In this document: positions 1 to 7,741 of the stretch, piece after piece
How positions within the stretch are numbered: the stretch's first letter is position 1
How the letters are laid out: the number at the start of each line of letters is the position of its first letter
IMG/VR virus record: IMGVR_UViG_3300035212_001195
Coordinates: 1 to 24,818 of that record
DNA from: a virus
Length of the DNA: 24,818 bases
Direction: 5' to 3' (one strand)
Program-made: the position numbers and the translations under genes
Notes under the pieces: generated by a model
The model's input: only the letters and a program-made list of their open reading frames with translations
Databases searched by the model: none
Told to the model about the DNA's origin: nothing

Positions 1-1
1 C

Positions 2-184
2 GCAGCAATCTCTACGGCAGCAACAGACGCCACAAGCAAGGCTAACGCAGCTCAAGCCGCAGCAATCTCTACGGCAGCAACAGACGCCACAAGCAAGGCT
101 AACGCAGCTCAAGCCGCAGCAATCTCTACGGCAGCAACAGACGCCACAAGCAAGGCTAACGCAGCTCAAGCCGCAGCAATCTCT
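2..184 (+). repeat. 57-bp perfect tandem repeat (3 copies plus 12 bp)
   Basis: Copies lie at 2-58, 59-115 and 116-172 and are identical base for base; 173-184 starts a fourth copy. The unit is a multiple of three and encodes 19 residues (AAISTAATDATSKANAAQA) of the fibre coiled coil. The array runs off the left edge, so its true copy number is unknown. Perfect identity implies recent expansion or ongoing homogenisation, and such arrays are easily collapsed in assembly. Confidence 0.95.
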
Positions 185-928
185 TACACAGATTTGTTAT
201 CAACATCATTAGATAACACTTTGGCCGAATATGTTTTAGAAAATGATAGAAATCAAATTAATGGATTTGCTGGATTAAATGCTTCTGGCAAGTTGCTAGA
301 TTCAGTCATACCAGATTCAGTAAACGCATATGCAGACTCTAAAGTAGCGGCACTTGTAAATTCTGCACCATCAACACTAGATACTTTGGGAGAGCTAGCA
401 GCAGCATTGCAGGCAGACGAGTCCGCATCAGCTACTTTATCGGCCCTAGTTGGAACAAAGCTATCTTCATCAACTGCTGCATCAACATATGCACCACTTG
501 CCTCACCAACATTTACAGGTACCGTCTCAGGAATTACAAAGACCATGGTTGGACTAGGACTAGTAGACAACACTTCAGATTTATCAAAACCAATTTCTAA
601 TTCACAGCAAACAGCCCTAGACACAAAATTAAATCGGTTAGTACAAACAAACCAACAGTCTGGATCTTATCAAATAGTTCCGTCAGATGCATTTAAGTTA
701 ATTGAAATGAGTGGAGGAGGAACCTTAACAATAGTAGAAAGTTTAAGTTTTCCAGTTGGAACAACAATAGAAGTTTTGCAGACTTCTAATAGCCAAGTAA
801 CAATTGCTGGGGGAGGCTTCGTACCAGATTCTACACCTGGATTAAAATTAAGAGCAAGATGGTCTTCTGCAACTCTTTTAAAAAGAGCAGAAAGCTCATG
901 GGTTGTAATGGGCGATTTGAGCGCCTAA
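2..928 (+). CDS. Tail fibre protein, 5'-truncated (C-terminal 308 aa visible)
   Basis: The frame is open from base 2 with no start, so the gene begins upstream of the window; the TTG at 194 is only an internal codon. The visible N-terminal part is an Ala-rich coiled-coil-like stretch made of perfect 19-residue repeats (bases 2-172). Then follow modules familiar from phage tail fibres: a 'SAPSTLDTLGELAAAL' segment (about 359-406) and 'ASPTFTGTVSGITKTMVGLG' (about 500-559). The last ~95 residues look like a beta-rich tip ending in 'SSWVVMGDLSA'; the 910-aa fibre at 4988-7720 ends similarly ('STDWLIYGDLKA'). Role: part of a virion fibre or receptor-binding apparatus. TAA at 926-928 lies one base before the next gene's GTG, suggesting translational coupling. 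Fibre assignment is from motif recognition; the receptor is unknown. Confidence 0.85.
   Translation, partial: AAISTAATDATSKANAAQAAAISTAATDATSKANAAQAAAISTAATDATSKANAAQAAAISYTDLLSTSLDNTLAEYVLENDRNQINGFAGLNASGKLLDSVIPDSVNAYADSKVAALVNSAPSTLDTLGELAAALQADESASATLSALVGTKLSSSTAASTYAPLASPTFTGTVSGITKTMVGLGLVDNTSDLSKPISNSQQTALDTKLNRLVQTNQQSGSYQIVPSDAFKLIEMSGGGTLTIVESLSFPVGTTIEVLQTSNSQVTIAGGGFVPDSTPGLKLRARWSSATLLKRAESSWVVMGDLSA
491..559 (+). repeat. 69-bp direct repeat, copy A
   Basis: This 69-bp block is identical to 7031-7099 in the 910-aa fibre gene, in the same reading phase. It encodes APLASPTFTGTVSGITKTMV plus GLG. The first bases recur again near 7319. It is a likely substrate for recombination between fibre genes. 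Confidence 0.95.
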
Positions 929-929
929 A

Positions 930-1607
930 GTGGTAACTAGATTTTATGGAATACGAACTGGTGTAAGAAAAGTATCAGTACCTAATATTATAGGTATTAG
1001 TAAAACTCAAGCACGTATTAATTTAAGCAATATTGATTTAACTTATTTAGAGCAAACTACACCAGGAACAGTTCTTTCTGATAATGATATTGTATCTGCA
1101 CAAAATATAGCATCTGGTGCAATTGTTCCAAAAGGATCAATTGTTCAGTATACCTATAAAGTATTCACCTTTACGCCACCTTACTTCCCACCGTTCTTTC
1201 CACCGTTCTTCCCACCACACTTCCCGCCGTTCTTCCCACCGTTCTTTCCACCACACTTCCCACCGTTCTTCCCACCGTTCTTCCCACCACACTTCCCACC
1301 GTTCTTCCCACCGTTCTTTCCACCACACTTCCCACCGTTCTTCCCACCGTTCTTCCCACCACACTTCCCACCGTTCTTCCCACCTTATTTTGCAGCAGAA
1401 ACATGGGGACCATGCACAAGCTATCAAGTTATACAGCCAACATGTAATGGTGAAGATGTGTATCAAGGAATTTATCAAGGAACTAGAAGGACTTCTAGTC
1501 TTGGAAATGTAGAAGTTTGTAGTGGATTGTCATTTATTGGATTTGGTTCATGTATTGCATCAAATAATAGAAGTTGTGGAGGATCGGGACCAGACGGTCC
1601 TTGCTAA
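930..1607 (+). CDS. PASTA-domain adhesin with PP[F/H/Y]F tetrapeptide array and Cys-rich C-terminus
   Basis: 225 aa; the GTG start is one base after the upstream stop (TAA-a-GTG), so it is probably translated by coupling. Residues about 16-78 match a PASTA domain ('[16 protein letters not shown]' ... '[19 protein letters not shown]'), a fold that in bacterial proteins binds cell-wall muropeptides. Residues 83-154 are 18 uninterrupted PPxF units with x = F (11), H (5) or Y (2). Residues 155-225 hold six cysteines (162, 172, 197, 208, 216, 225) and a 'WGPC' start faintly like a thrombospondin repeat, so disulfides are possible. There is no signal peptide. It sits between fibre genes, so it is probably a virion or tail-tip protein touching the cell wall. 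The PASTA call is strong; the array's function is unknown to me. Confidence 0.75.
   Translation: MVTRFYGIRTGVRKVSVPNIIGISKTQARINLSNIDLTYLEQTTPGTVLSDNDIVSAQNIASGAIVPKGSIVQYTYKVFTFTPPYFPPFFPPFFPPHFPPFFPPFFPPHFPPFFPPFFPPHFPPFFPPFFPPHFPPFFPPFFPPHFPPFFPPYFAAETWGPCTSYQVIQPTCNGEDVYQGIYQGTRRTSSLGNVEVCSGLSFIGFGSCIASNNRSCGGSGPDGPC
1176..1391 (+). repeat. 12-bp/36-bp coding array: 18 PP[F/H/Y]F units
   Basis: The basic unit is 12 bp (Pro-Pro-x-Phe). The third position reads Y F F, then H F F four times, then H F Y, giving a 36-bp higher-order period. The last Phe codon of successive 36-bp blocks alternates TTT and TTC, hinting at 72-bp duplication steps. The sequence is strongly pyrimidine-rich on the + strand. 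Confidence 0.95.
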
Positions 1608-1613
1608 TAAAAT

Positions 1614-1892
1614 ATGGAAGAAAAATATACGCACGAAAACTATCAGGACTGGATGCCTATGCCAGCCGAAAAGTTTATAGAAGAATATGATAAAAAAATA
1701 AGAGCAGTAAAACCTTGGGACCTTTTAAATCCAGAAGCATACACAACAGAAAGCGTTGCTAATGAAAGACTAGAAATATGTAGACAATGCCCAGAGTTTA
1801 TAGCACTTACTAGCCAATGCAAAAAATGTGGATGTTTTATGGCATTTAAAACAAAGCTATCTGAAGCAACATGCCCATTAAATAAGTGGTAG
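1614..1892 (+). CDS. Small putative zinc-binding protein (four-Cys knuckle)
   Basis: 92 aa, hypothetical. The C-terminal half carries a CxxC pair ('CRQCPEF'), a second CxxCxC group ('CKKCGCFM') and a last Cys in 'ATCPLNKW'; this spacing suggests a zinc ribbon or knuckle. Similar short CPEF/CKKCGC proteins are common in phages near structural genes, but I know of no established function. The N-terminal half is acidic and aromatic. ATG is six bases after the previous stop. It lies between two virion-protein genes, so it may be a small structural or assembly factor; an RNA/DNA-binding role is equally possible. Confidence 0.7.
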   Translation: MEEKYTHENYQDWMPMPAEKFIEEYDKKIRAVKPWDLLNPEAYTTESVANERLEICRQCPEFIALTSQCKKCGCFMAFKTKLSEATCPLNKW

Positions 1893-1910
1893 TCTTAGAA
1901 ATACTTACGG

Positions 1911-1916
1911 TATAAT
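1911..1916 (+). promoter_or_regulatory. Candidate -10 box (TATAAT)
   Basis: A perfect TATAAT in the 55-base gap before the fibre gene at 1948. There is no clear -35 hexamer and no TG extension. A transcript would start near 1923 and include the strong AGGAGG site at 1936-1941. Confidence 0.4.
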
Positions 1917-1947
1917 TAGTTTAGGCAACATCGCCAGGAGGACAATA

Positions 1948-2502
1948 GTGGCAAGTACATTTCCAACAAGCAAAGATAACCTTTCAAACCCAGCAGCAAC
2001 AGATGATTTATCTGGACATGCTGCTCAACATGCAAATGCAAATGATGCAATTGAAGCATTAGAAAATGTAGTAGGTGTAACAAACTCTGCAGATTCATCT
2101 ACTTTGACCTACAAAGTAAATGAGCTTTCAACATCACTCAATACTCTTTCAAACCAATCAGCTAATATTGAAACATTAATGGGTTTGGACGGAAACAACG
2201 ATTTAACAATTTCAGGAATACAAAACAAGACTACTGTAGACTCATATAACTCAGCAGACTATCGGACAGCAACATATGCGCTACAGATTGTAAAAGCATC
2301 TACTGGCGAATCTTATTTTTCAAACATAACAGCTTTAAGAGGAGACTCAGACATATATGTATCTGAATCCAATATAGTAACAAATGCCACTTCTTCAATA
2401 GCAACAACAGCTTTTGAATCAACGGGTGGTATAATTAATCTAACAGTCACCCCAGTATCAGGAGAAGTTACTGTAAGATATTTTAGAACAGCGTTAAAAT
2501 AA
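1948..2502 (+). CDS. Short tail fibre / tail-associated protein
   Basis: 184 aa with a GTG start, chosen because AGGAGG (1936-1941) lies six bases upstream. The N-terminus 'MASTFPTSKDNLSNPAATDD' followed by 'HAAQHANANDAIEALENVVG' is a phage tail-fibre pattern: a probable attachment segment and then a short helix likely to trimerise. The C-terminal ~85 residues ('ADYRTATYALQIVKASTGES' ... 'GEVTVRYFRTALK') look beta-rich and resemble the C-terminus of the 654-aa fibre downstream ('ADYRTAKALVKLKNGVNTQ'). It is therefore probably a short fibre or tip protein sharing a distal domain family with its neighbour. Fibre role is likely; exact position in the virion is unknown. Confidence 0.75.
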   Translation: MASTFPTSKDNLSNPAATDDLSGHAAQHANANDAIEALENVVGVTNSADSSTLTYKVNELSTSLNTLSNQSANIETLMGLDGNNDLTISGIQNKTTVDSYNSADYRTATYALQIVKASTGESYFSNITALRGDSDIYVSESNIVTNATSSIATTAFESTGGIINLTVTPVSGEVTVRYFRTALK

Positions 2503-2525
2503 AGCAGTAAGAGGAGTCATAAATT

Positions 2526-4490
2526 ATGGCAATAGTAAATAAGAACTTTAGAGTAAAGAATGGCCTTATCGTTGACGGTTCCGTCGCAACGGTAAACGGA
2601 TATAACGTATTAACAGAGGCATCAACAGCCTTTATCATCAGCACAGTTGGCGGATCAGCAGATACAGCCAATACTCCTAATACTGTAGTAAAGCGTGACG
2701 GCTCAGGTAATTTTGCCGCAGGGACAATTACAGCATCTATTGTTGGTAATTTAACTGGTAACGTAACTGGTACAGTTTCAAGCCTTTCAAATCACACAAC
2801 AGATACATTAACAGAGGGCACATCAAATTTATATTTTACTAATGCACGAGCATTAGCAGCAACCGCTGCCGCATACGACGCAGCAGGTGCCGCATCAAGC
2901 GCACAGGCAAACGCAGCAACAGACGCCACATCAAAGGTTGCCGCAGAAGCTTCAGCACGTAACACCGCAATTGCTTCAGCAATTGCAACAGAAGTTACAG
3001 ATCGTAACTCTGCAATTGCAACTGCTAAAACAGCAGCTGAAGCCACAGCATCAGCAGATGCTACTTCAAAGGCAAACGCAGCGCAGTCTGCAGCATCAGC
3101 AGATGCTACTTCAAAGGCCAGCGCAGCTCAAGCAGCAGCGATCTCTGCAGCAGCAACAGATGCTACTACTAAAGCTAACGCCGCTAAAACAGCAGCTGAA
3201 GCCACAGCATCAGCAGATGCTACTTCAAAGGCAAACGCAGCTCAAGCAGCAGCAGAAGCCACCGCAGCAGCAGCACTTTCTTCACACCAATCAGATACAA
3301 CAAATATTCATGGAATTGCAGATACTTCGCTTCTAGCAACTACAGCAAATGTAGCTACAGCCAAGTCAGAAGCAATTGCAGCAGCAGCATCAGCCTCAAC
3401 ATCAGCAATCTCAGCAGCAATTGCAACAGAAGTTACAGACCGTAACGCAGCAATCACTACTGCAGTTAATTCAGTTGTAGATGGTGCACCGTCACTTCTT
3501 AATACATTAAATGAAATTGCAGCAGCAATTGCAGATGATGAAAATTATGCAACAACCATGACAACAGCTTTAAATACAAAAGCACCACTTGCTTCACCAG
3601 CATTGACTGGCGTACCAACAGCACCTACTGCAGCAGCAAATACTGATACAACTCAGGTTGCTACAACAGCATTTGCTAAAGCAGAAGCAGACGCAGCTCA
3701 AGCAGCAGCAGCAACAGATGCAACAGATAAGGTAGCAGCAGAAGCAGCACTCAGAGTATCAGGCGACGCAGCTTCAGTATCAACTGCAGCAGCAGATGCA
3801 ACAACTAAGGCTAACGCAGCAAAAACCGCAGCAGAAGCCACCGCAGCAGCAGCACTTACAGCACACGAAGCAGACACAACAAATATTCATGGAATCGCAG
3901 ACACTGCACTTCTAGCAACTACTGCAAACGTAGCAACAGCTAAGTCAGAGGCAATCTCAGCAGCAGCAACAGATGCTACAACCAAGGTTGCAGCCGAAGC
4001 TTCAGCACGAAACTCAGCAATTTCAACTGCAATTTCAGGTGAGGTCACAGACCGCAACGCAGCAATCACAGCAGCTCAGTCAGCAGCTCAGTCAGCAGCA
4101 GAATCTACTGCAGCAAGCGCTCTTACAAATGTAAAGAATGGCACAACACCATTCACAGTAGTTAATGTAAATGATGTTGCAGCAGTACGGGCAGCAACTA
4201 CAACAGTAGCATCCGCAGCAACTGTAAATGCTCTGACATGGGCAGCAGCAGATTACAGAACAGCTAAAGCACTTGTTAAGCTAAAAAATGGTGTAAACAC
4301 TCAAGTTTCTGAGGTACTGCTTACACTTGATACAAGCAACAACGTAGCAATAACTGAATTTGGAACAATTACAACAGGAGTAGATCTTGGAACAGTAACA
4401 GCAGCATATGTTTCAGGCGATGTTTCAGTATCAGTAACAACAACCTACGCATCAACAGATGTAATGGTTTACGCAACACTGATTAAATAA
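2526..4490 (+). CDS. Long Ala-rich tail fibre protein
   Basis: 654 aa; ATG preceded by GAGGAG at 2511-2516. Domain order: N-terminal 'MAIVNKNFRVKNGLIVDGS', shared with the gene at 4555 and probably a base-plate or tail attachment element; a 'LTEGTSNLYFTNARALAATA' fibre module; a long Ala/Thr/Asp/Lys-rich repeat region (about residues 105-520) predicted to form a trimeric coiled coil; interspersed modules 'TTNIHGIADTSLLATTANVA' (twice) and 'GAPSLLNTLNEIAAAIADDE'; and a beta-rich C-terminus from about 555 that resembles the protein at 1948-2502. There is no enzymatic motif. Alanine use is extreme, mostly GCA codons. A structural fibre is near certain in kind; the receptor is unknown. Confidence 0.85.
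   Translation: MAIVNKNFRVKNGLIVDGSVATVNGYNVLTEASTAFIISTVGGSADTANTPNTVVKRDGSGNFAAGTITASIVGNLTGNVTGTVSSLSNHTTDTLTEGTSNLYFTNARALAATAAAYDAAGAASSAQANAATDATSKVAAEASARNTAIASAIATEVTDRNSAIATAKTAAEATASADATSKANAAQSAASADATSKASAAQAAAISAAATDATTKANAAKTAAEATASADATSKANAAQAAAEATAAAALSSHQSDTTNIHGIADTSLLATTANVATAKSEAIAAAASASTSAISAAIATEVTDRNAAITTAVNSVVDGAPSLLNTLNEIAAAIADDENYATTMTTALNTKAPLASPALTGVPTAPTAAANTDTTQVATTAFAKAEADAAQAAAATDATDKVAAEAALRVSGDAASVSTAAADATTKANAAKTAAEATAAAALTAHEADTTNIHGIADTALLATTANVATAKSEAISAAATDATTKVAAEASARNSAISTAISGEVTDRNAAITAAQSAAQSAAESTAASALTNVKNGTTPFTVVNVNDVAAVRAATTTVASAATVNALTWAAADYRTAKALVKLKNGVNTQVSEVLLTLDTSNNVAITEFGTITTGVDLGTVTAAYVSGDVSVSVTTTYASTDVMVYATLIK
3762..3799 (+). repeat. 38-bp direct repeat shared by two fibre genes, copy A
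   Basis: Identical to 5303-5340 in the next long fibre gene and in the same phase (GDAASVSTAAADA). It shows exchange of coiled-coil modules between fibre genes. Confidence 0.9.
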
Positions 4491-4503
4491 TTAATAAAAG
4501 GTA

Positions 4504-4524
4504 TGGGGTCCTTTCAAAACCCCA
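4504..4524 (+). terminator. Possible weak terminator hairpin
   Basis: TGGGGT (4504-4509) pairs with ACCCCA (4519-4524) across a 9-base loop, 13 bases after the fibre stop. No T-tract follows, so it could be a weak terminator or an mRNA-stabilising hairpin. Confidence 0.35.
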
Positions 4525-4554
4525 CCAAAAACATTAGGGGATATGTGAACTTAA

Positions 4555-4926
4555 ATGGCAATAGTAAATAAAAACTTCAAGGTTAAAAATGGCCTTAACG
4601 TAGCAGGACCTGCAACATTTGATGCAGCAGTAAATGTAGACAACTTAGTCTTAAATTCAACCCCCCTTGCCTTCGACTCATCAACTGGAAGATTAAAAAT
4701 CCAGATTAATGGTGCTTGGAAGGAAATTGCCCTTTTAACAGATGCGGCAGAAGATCTAGAAGCTCTAACATTTATGGATATTGGATTGGCTATGGATTAT
4801 AATGGTCAGCCAATCTATACAGTATATGCAAACGGAGTAAATACCACAGCCACAAAATTTGCGGACGGTGGAGAGTACTCAACAGAAGTATATAGCATGA
4901 GCTTTGATTCTGGAACAATTGCATAA
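4555..4926 (+). CDS. Short tail fibre-like protein with shared N-terminal attachment motif
   Basis: 123 aa. The N-terminus 'MAIVNKNFKVKNGLNVAGPA' is nearly the same as that of the 654-aa fibre at 2526, and the DNA is alike too, so the two genes share a duplicated attachment element. The rest differs: 'LAFDSSTGRLKIQINGAWKE' is a beta module like those in fibre and tail-spike stems, followed by an acidic helix ('TDAAEDLEALTFMDIGLAMD') and a beta-rich end. The nearest AGGGG (4536-4540) is 14 bases before ATG, which is long for a ribosome site. It may occupy the same virion position as the longer fibre, as an accessory or alternative tip. Confidence 0.7.
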   Translation: MAIVNKNFKVKNGLNVAGPATFDAAVNVDNLVLNSTPLAFDSSTGRLKIQINGAWKEIALLTDAAEDLEALTFMDIGLAMDYNGQPIYTVYANGVNTTATKFADGGEYSTEVYSMSFDSGTIA

Positions 4927-4955
4927 TTGTTTTGGAATTATTGTAGTGCTATAAT
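4927..4955 (+). promoter_or_regulatory. Candidate sigma70-type promoter with extended -10
   Basis: TTGTTT (4927-4932), 17-base spacer, TATAAT (4950-4955) with TG at 4947-4948 (TGCTATAAT). It drives the 910-aa fibre. The same TGCTATAAT string occurs at 8853 and 20546. Confidence 0.6.
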
Positions 4956-4987
4956 TAACAAATAAGTCTAAACAAGGGGTGGCAAAT

Positions 4988-7720
4988 ATGTCAACAGTAA
5001 GAATTCAAGTAAGAAGAGGTACCGCTTCACAATGGACCTCAGTAAATCCAATTTTGGCAGCAGGAGAAATGGGTGTCGAGTCAGACACAAACCTATTTAA
5101 ATTCGGTAACGGATCTTCTACATGGACTGCCCTTGCATATGCAAACAATTCAGATGTAGCGATTGGTGAAATATCCCAAGACGCAATTAACACCGCCCTT
5201 TCAATGGGAGCGGGGCTCACAAAGTCATACAACGATGGAACGAATACAATCCAGATAACAGTAGACTCAACAGTCGTAGCACTTAAGTCTTATGTAGACA
5301 CTGGCGACGCAGCTTCAGTATCAACTGCAGCAGCAGATGCCACTACAAAAGCTAATGCAGCCCAAGCAGCCGCAATTTCAGCAGCAGCAGCAGATGCCAC
5401 TACAAAAGCTAATGCAGCACGAGCAGCAGCAGAAGCAACAGCTGCAGCAGCACTTTCAGGTCTTTCAAATACAGTAGATTCAGATTTTGTACCAGTATCT
5501 GACCTTGGTCAGCCAAATGGTGTTGCAACACTTAATGCAAGCACAAAAGTTCCTACATCACAAATAGATACAGATATAATTGCTCTTAAGACATACGTTC
5601 AATCACAAGATACAGCTGCTATTCTTTCAGCTAACACTTACACTGATGGTCAGGTTGCTAACTTAATTGGTGGCGCACCAGCAGCACTAAATACTTTAAT
5701 TGAACTTTCTACAGCTTTGGGTGCAGATGCAAACTTTTCAACAACAGTAACAAATGCACTTGCTTCAAAAGCACCACTAGCCGCACCAACATTTACAGGA
5801 GCAGTAGTTCTTCCTTCAACAACTTCGATTGGAAATGTTGAGGGTGGGGAAATTGCTTACCTAGATGGAGTAACATCTTCAATTCAAACTCAAATTAATG
5901 ACAAGGCTCCTTCATCTGGCCCAACATTCAGCGGCACAGTAACACTACCTTCAACAACTTCAATTGGTTTAGTAGACGCAACAGAAATTGCTTACTTAAA
6001 CGGAGTAACATCAACAGTTCAGGGTCAGCTCGATGCAAAGGCACCACTGGCTGGACCAATATTTACTGGCTCAGTAACACTCCCATCAACTACAGCAATA
6101 GGCACAGTAGATGGAACAGAAATTGGATACCTAGATGGAGTTACATCAACAATTCAGGGTCAGCTCGATGCAAAGGCACCACTGGCTGGACCAATATTTA
6201 CTGGCTCAGTAACACTCCCATCAACTACAGCAATAGGATCAGTTGATGGAACAGAAATCGGATATCTAAACGGAGTAACATCAACAGTTCAAGGTCAGCT
6301 TGACTCAAAAGCACCACTAGCTGGACCGATATTTACTGGCTCAGTGACACTACCTTCTACAACAGATATTGGACAGGTAACCGCAGAAGAAATTGGATAC
6401 GTAAATGGAGTAACATCTTCAATTCAAGGCCAGCTCGATGCAAAAGCACCATCCGCAGGCGCAGTATTTACAGGAAATATAACCCTTCCATCAACAACAT
6501 CAATAGGACTAGTTAATTCAACTGAAATTGGATACTTAGATGGAGTTACATCTGCGGTTCAAGTACAACTTGATGCACTAGCGCCAAAAGCAAACGCAGT
6601 ATTTACAGGAACATTTGAAGCCCCAGTAGCAACAATTACTGGAGCCATGATGGCAAACGGAACAGTTACATCATCCCAGATTGCAGATGCAACAATTGCA
6701 ACAGGCGATCTTGCAGACGGAGCTGTAACTTCAGCTAAAATTTTAGACGGAACTATTCTAACAGGAGATCTTGCAGACGAAGCTATAACATCAGCTAAGA
6801 TTGCAAATGGAACTATTGTAGATGCAGATATAAATGCGTCAGCAGGAATAGCCACATCAAAGATTGCTGGACTAGATACAGCACTTGGACTACGGGCTAC
6901 TCTAGCAGGTCCAACATTTACAGGTACAGTAGTTCTTCCGTCAACAACTTCAATAGGCCTAGTTGATTCAACAGAAATTGGATATGTAAATGGAGTAACA
7001 TCTGCAATACAGACACAGCTGGATGCAAAAGCACCACTTGCCTCACCAACATTTACAGGTACCGTCTCAGGAATTACAAAGACCATGGTTGGACTAGGAT
7101 CTGTTGATAATACAGCGGATGCTTCAAAACCAGTATCAACAGCACAGGCTACAGCAATCGCAGCTGCCAAATCAGAAGCAATTGCAGATGCAACTTCACA
7201 AGTTAATGCACTATTAACAGGTGCACCAGCAGCTCTTAACACACTTGATGAACTTGCTGCAGCACTTGGTGATGATGCAAACTTTGCCTCATCAGTAACA
7301 ACCTCTCTTGGACTAAAAGCACCACTTGCCTCACCAACATTTACAGGTACAGTAACAGTTGCAGCAGCTGGCGTTGCGTTTACAGATAAAACACAAACAA
7401 AGGCTGGCGTACCTTCACGAACACCAATTGCAAGTACAATTTCTGCAAGCACAACATTGGCAGGAGGCCTACAAGATAACATGGTTCCGCTAGCTGGAGC
7501 TGTAGCAATTACAATTGGCGATGCATCAAATGCACTGTATGCTGTTGGAGAATCAGTCGATTTCTACCAGATATCAGGAACTGGTGCAAGCTTTGCTAAA
7601 ACAGGATCAGTCAACCTTCTCTTCACACCAGGCGCATTGCTTAGAACAACATATTCTTCAGCAACTGCACAAAAAGTATCTTCAACTGACTGGTTGATAT
7701 ACGGAGATTTGAAAGCTTAA
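4988..7720 (+). CDS. Large tail fibre / receptor-binding protein (Mtd_N-like head, 45-aa repeats)
   Basis: 910 aa from ATG 4988; this start leaves 8 bases after AAGGGG (4974-4979), whereas the in-frame GTG at 4979 overlaps that site. Residues 1-53 ('VRIQVRRGTASQWTSVNPIL', 'AAGEMGVESDTNLFKFGNG') match the N-terminal domain found in major tropism determinants and many fibres. Next comes an Ala-rich coiled coil, a 'GAPAALNTLIELSTALGADA' module, six tandem 45-residue units (5810-6619) starting LPSTT, a segment of repeated 'TSAKI'/'GDLADGA' motifs, a seventh LPSTT unit (6935-7069), 'ITKTMVGLG', a second GAP-LNTL module, and a beta-rich tip ending 'STDWLIYGDLKA'. The tip resembles that of the fibre at 2-928. 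It is a structural adhesin without visible catalytic motifs. Confidence 0.88.
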   Translation: MSTVRIQVRRGTASQWTSVNPILAAGEMGVESDTNLFKFGNGSSTWTALAYANNSDVAIGEISQDAINTALSMGAGLTKSYNDGTNTIQITVDSTVVALKSYVDTGDAASVSTAAADATTKANAAQAAAISAAAADATTKANAARAAAEATAAAALSGLSNTVDSDFVPVSDLGQPNGVATLNASTKVPTSQIDTDIIALKTYVQSQDTAAILSANTYTDGQVANLIGGAPAALNTLIELSTALGADANFSTTVTNALASKAPLAAPTFTGAVVLPSTTSIGNVEGGEIAYLDGVTSSIQTQINDKAPSSGPTFSGTVTLPSTTSIGLVDATEIAYLNGVTSTVQGQLDAKAPLAGPIFTGSVTLPSTTAIGTVDGTEIGYLDGVTSTIQGQLDAKAPLAGPIFTGSVTLPSTTAIGSVDGTEIGYLNGVTSTVQGQLDSKAPLAGPIFTGSVTLPSTTDIGQVTAEEIGYVNGVTSSIQGQLDAKAPSAGAVFTGNITLPSTTSIGLVNSTEIGYLDGVTSAVQVQLDALAPKANAVFTGTFEAPVATITGAMMANGTVTSSQIADATIATGDLADGAVTSAKILDGTILTGDLADEAITSAKIANGTIVDADINASAGIATSKIAGLDTALGLRATLAGPTFTGTVVLPSTTSIGLVDSTEIGYVNGVTSAIQTQLDAKAPLASPTFTGTVSGITKTMVGLGSVDNTADASKPVSTAQATAIAAAKSEAIADATSQVNALLTGAPAALNTLDELAAALGDDANFASSVTTSLGLKAPLASPTFTGTVTVAAAGVAFTDKTQTKAGVPSRTPIASTISASTTLAGGLQDNMVPLAGAVAITIGDASNALYAVGESVDFYQISGTGASFAKTGSVNLLFTPGALLRTTYSSATAQKVSSTDWLIYGDLKA
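5303..5340 (+). repeat. 38-bp direct repeat shared by two fibre genes, copy B
   Basis: Identical to 3762-3799; see copy A. Confidence 0.9.
5810..6619 (+). repeat. Six tandem 135-bp (45-aa) fibre repeats
   Basis: Units begin at 5810, 5945, 6080, 6215, 6350 and 6485, each opening with Leu-Pro-Ser-Thr-Thr and containing 'EIxYxxGVTSxxQxQ' and 'FTG'. A separate seventh unit lies at 6935-7069. Within the array, 6018-6102 and 6153-6237 are identical over 85 bp, so this part duplicated or converted more recently than the rest. Confidence 0.92.
7031..7099 (+). repeat. 69-bp direct repeat, copy B
   Basis: Identical to 491-559, about 6.5 kb away in a different fibre gene. Confidence 0.95.
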
Positions 7721-7741
7721 TTGAATAGGGGAATATAAATA

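Noticed and set aside
2-184. CRISPR-like direct repeats
   Set aside because: The 57-bp copies are directly adjacent without spacers, in frame and coding, and no cas genes are present.
1137-1512. Other-frame and antisense ORFs across the first array
   Set aside because: Same cause: a stop-free repeat unit. They end soon after the array and show no independent domain.
2427-2435. TGGTATAAT inside the 1948-2502 gene (and a similar one near 11160)
   Set aside because: These could be promoters, but they are intragenic, have no -35, and one or two are expected by chance in AT-rich DNA.
2887-3336. Gln-rich ORF in another frame of the 654-aa fibre
   Set aside because: It arises from out-of-frame GCAGCA repeats (CAG/CAA codons); the main frame is the real gene.
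4979-4987. GTG start for the large fibre gene
   Set aside because: It overlaps the AAGGGG ribosome site; ATG 4988 has proper spacing and begins exactly at the conserved N-terminal domain.
6559-7482. 307-aa antisense ORF in the large fibre gene
   Set aside because: It is a shadow of Ala/Thr-rich + strand coding sequence, with no promoter or ribosome site and no recognisable domain.
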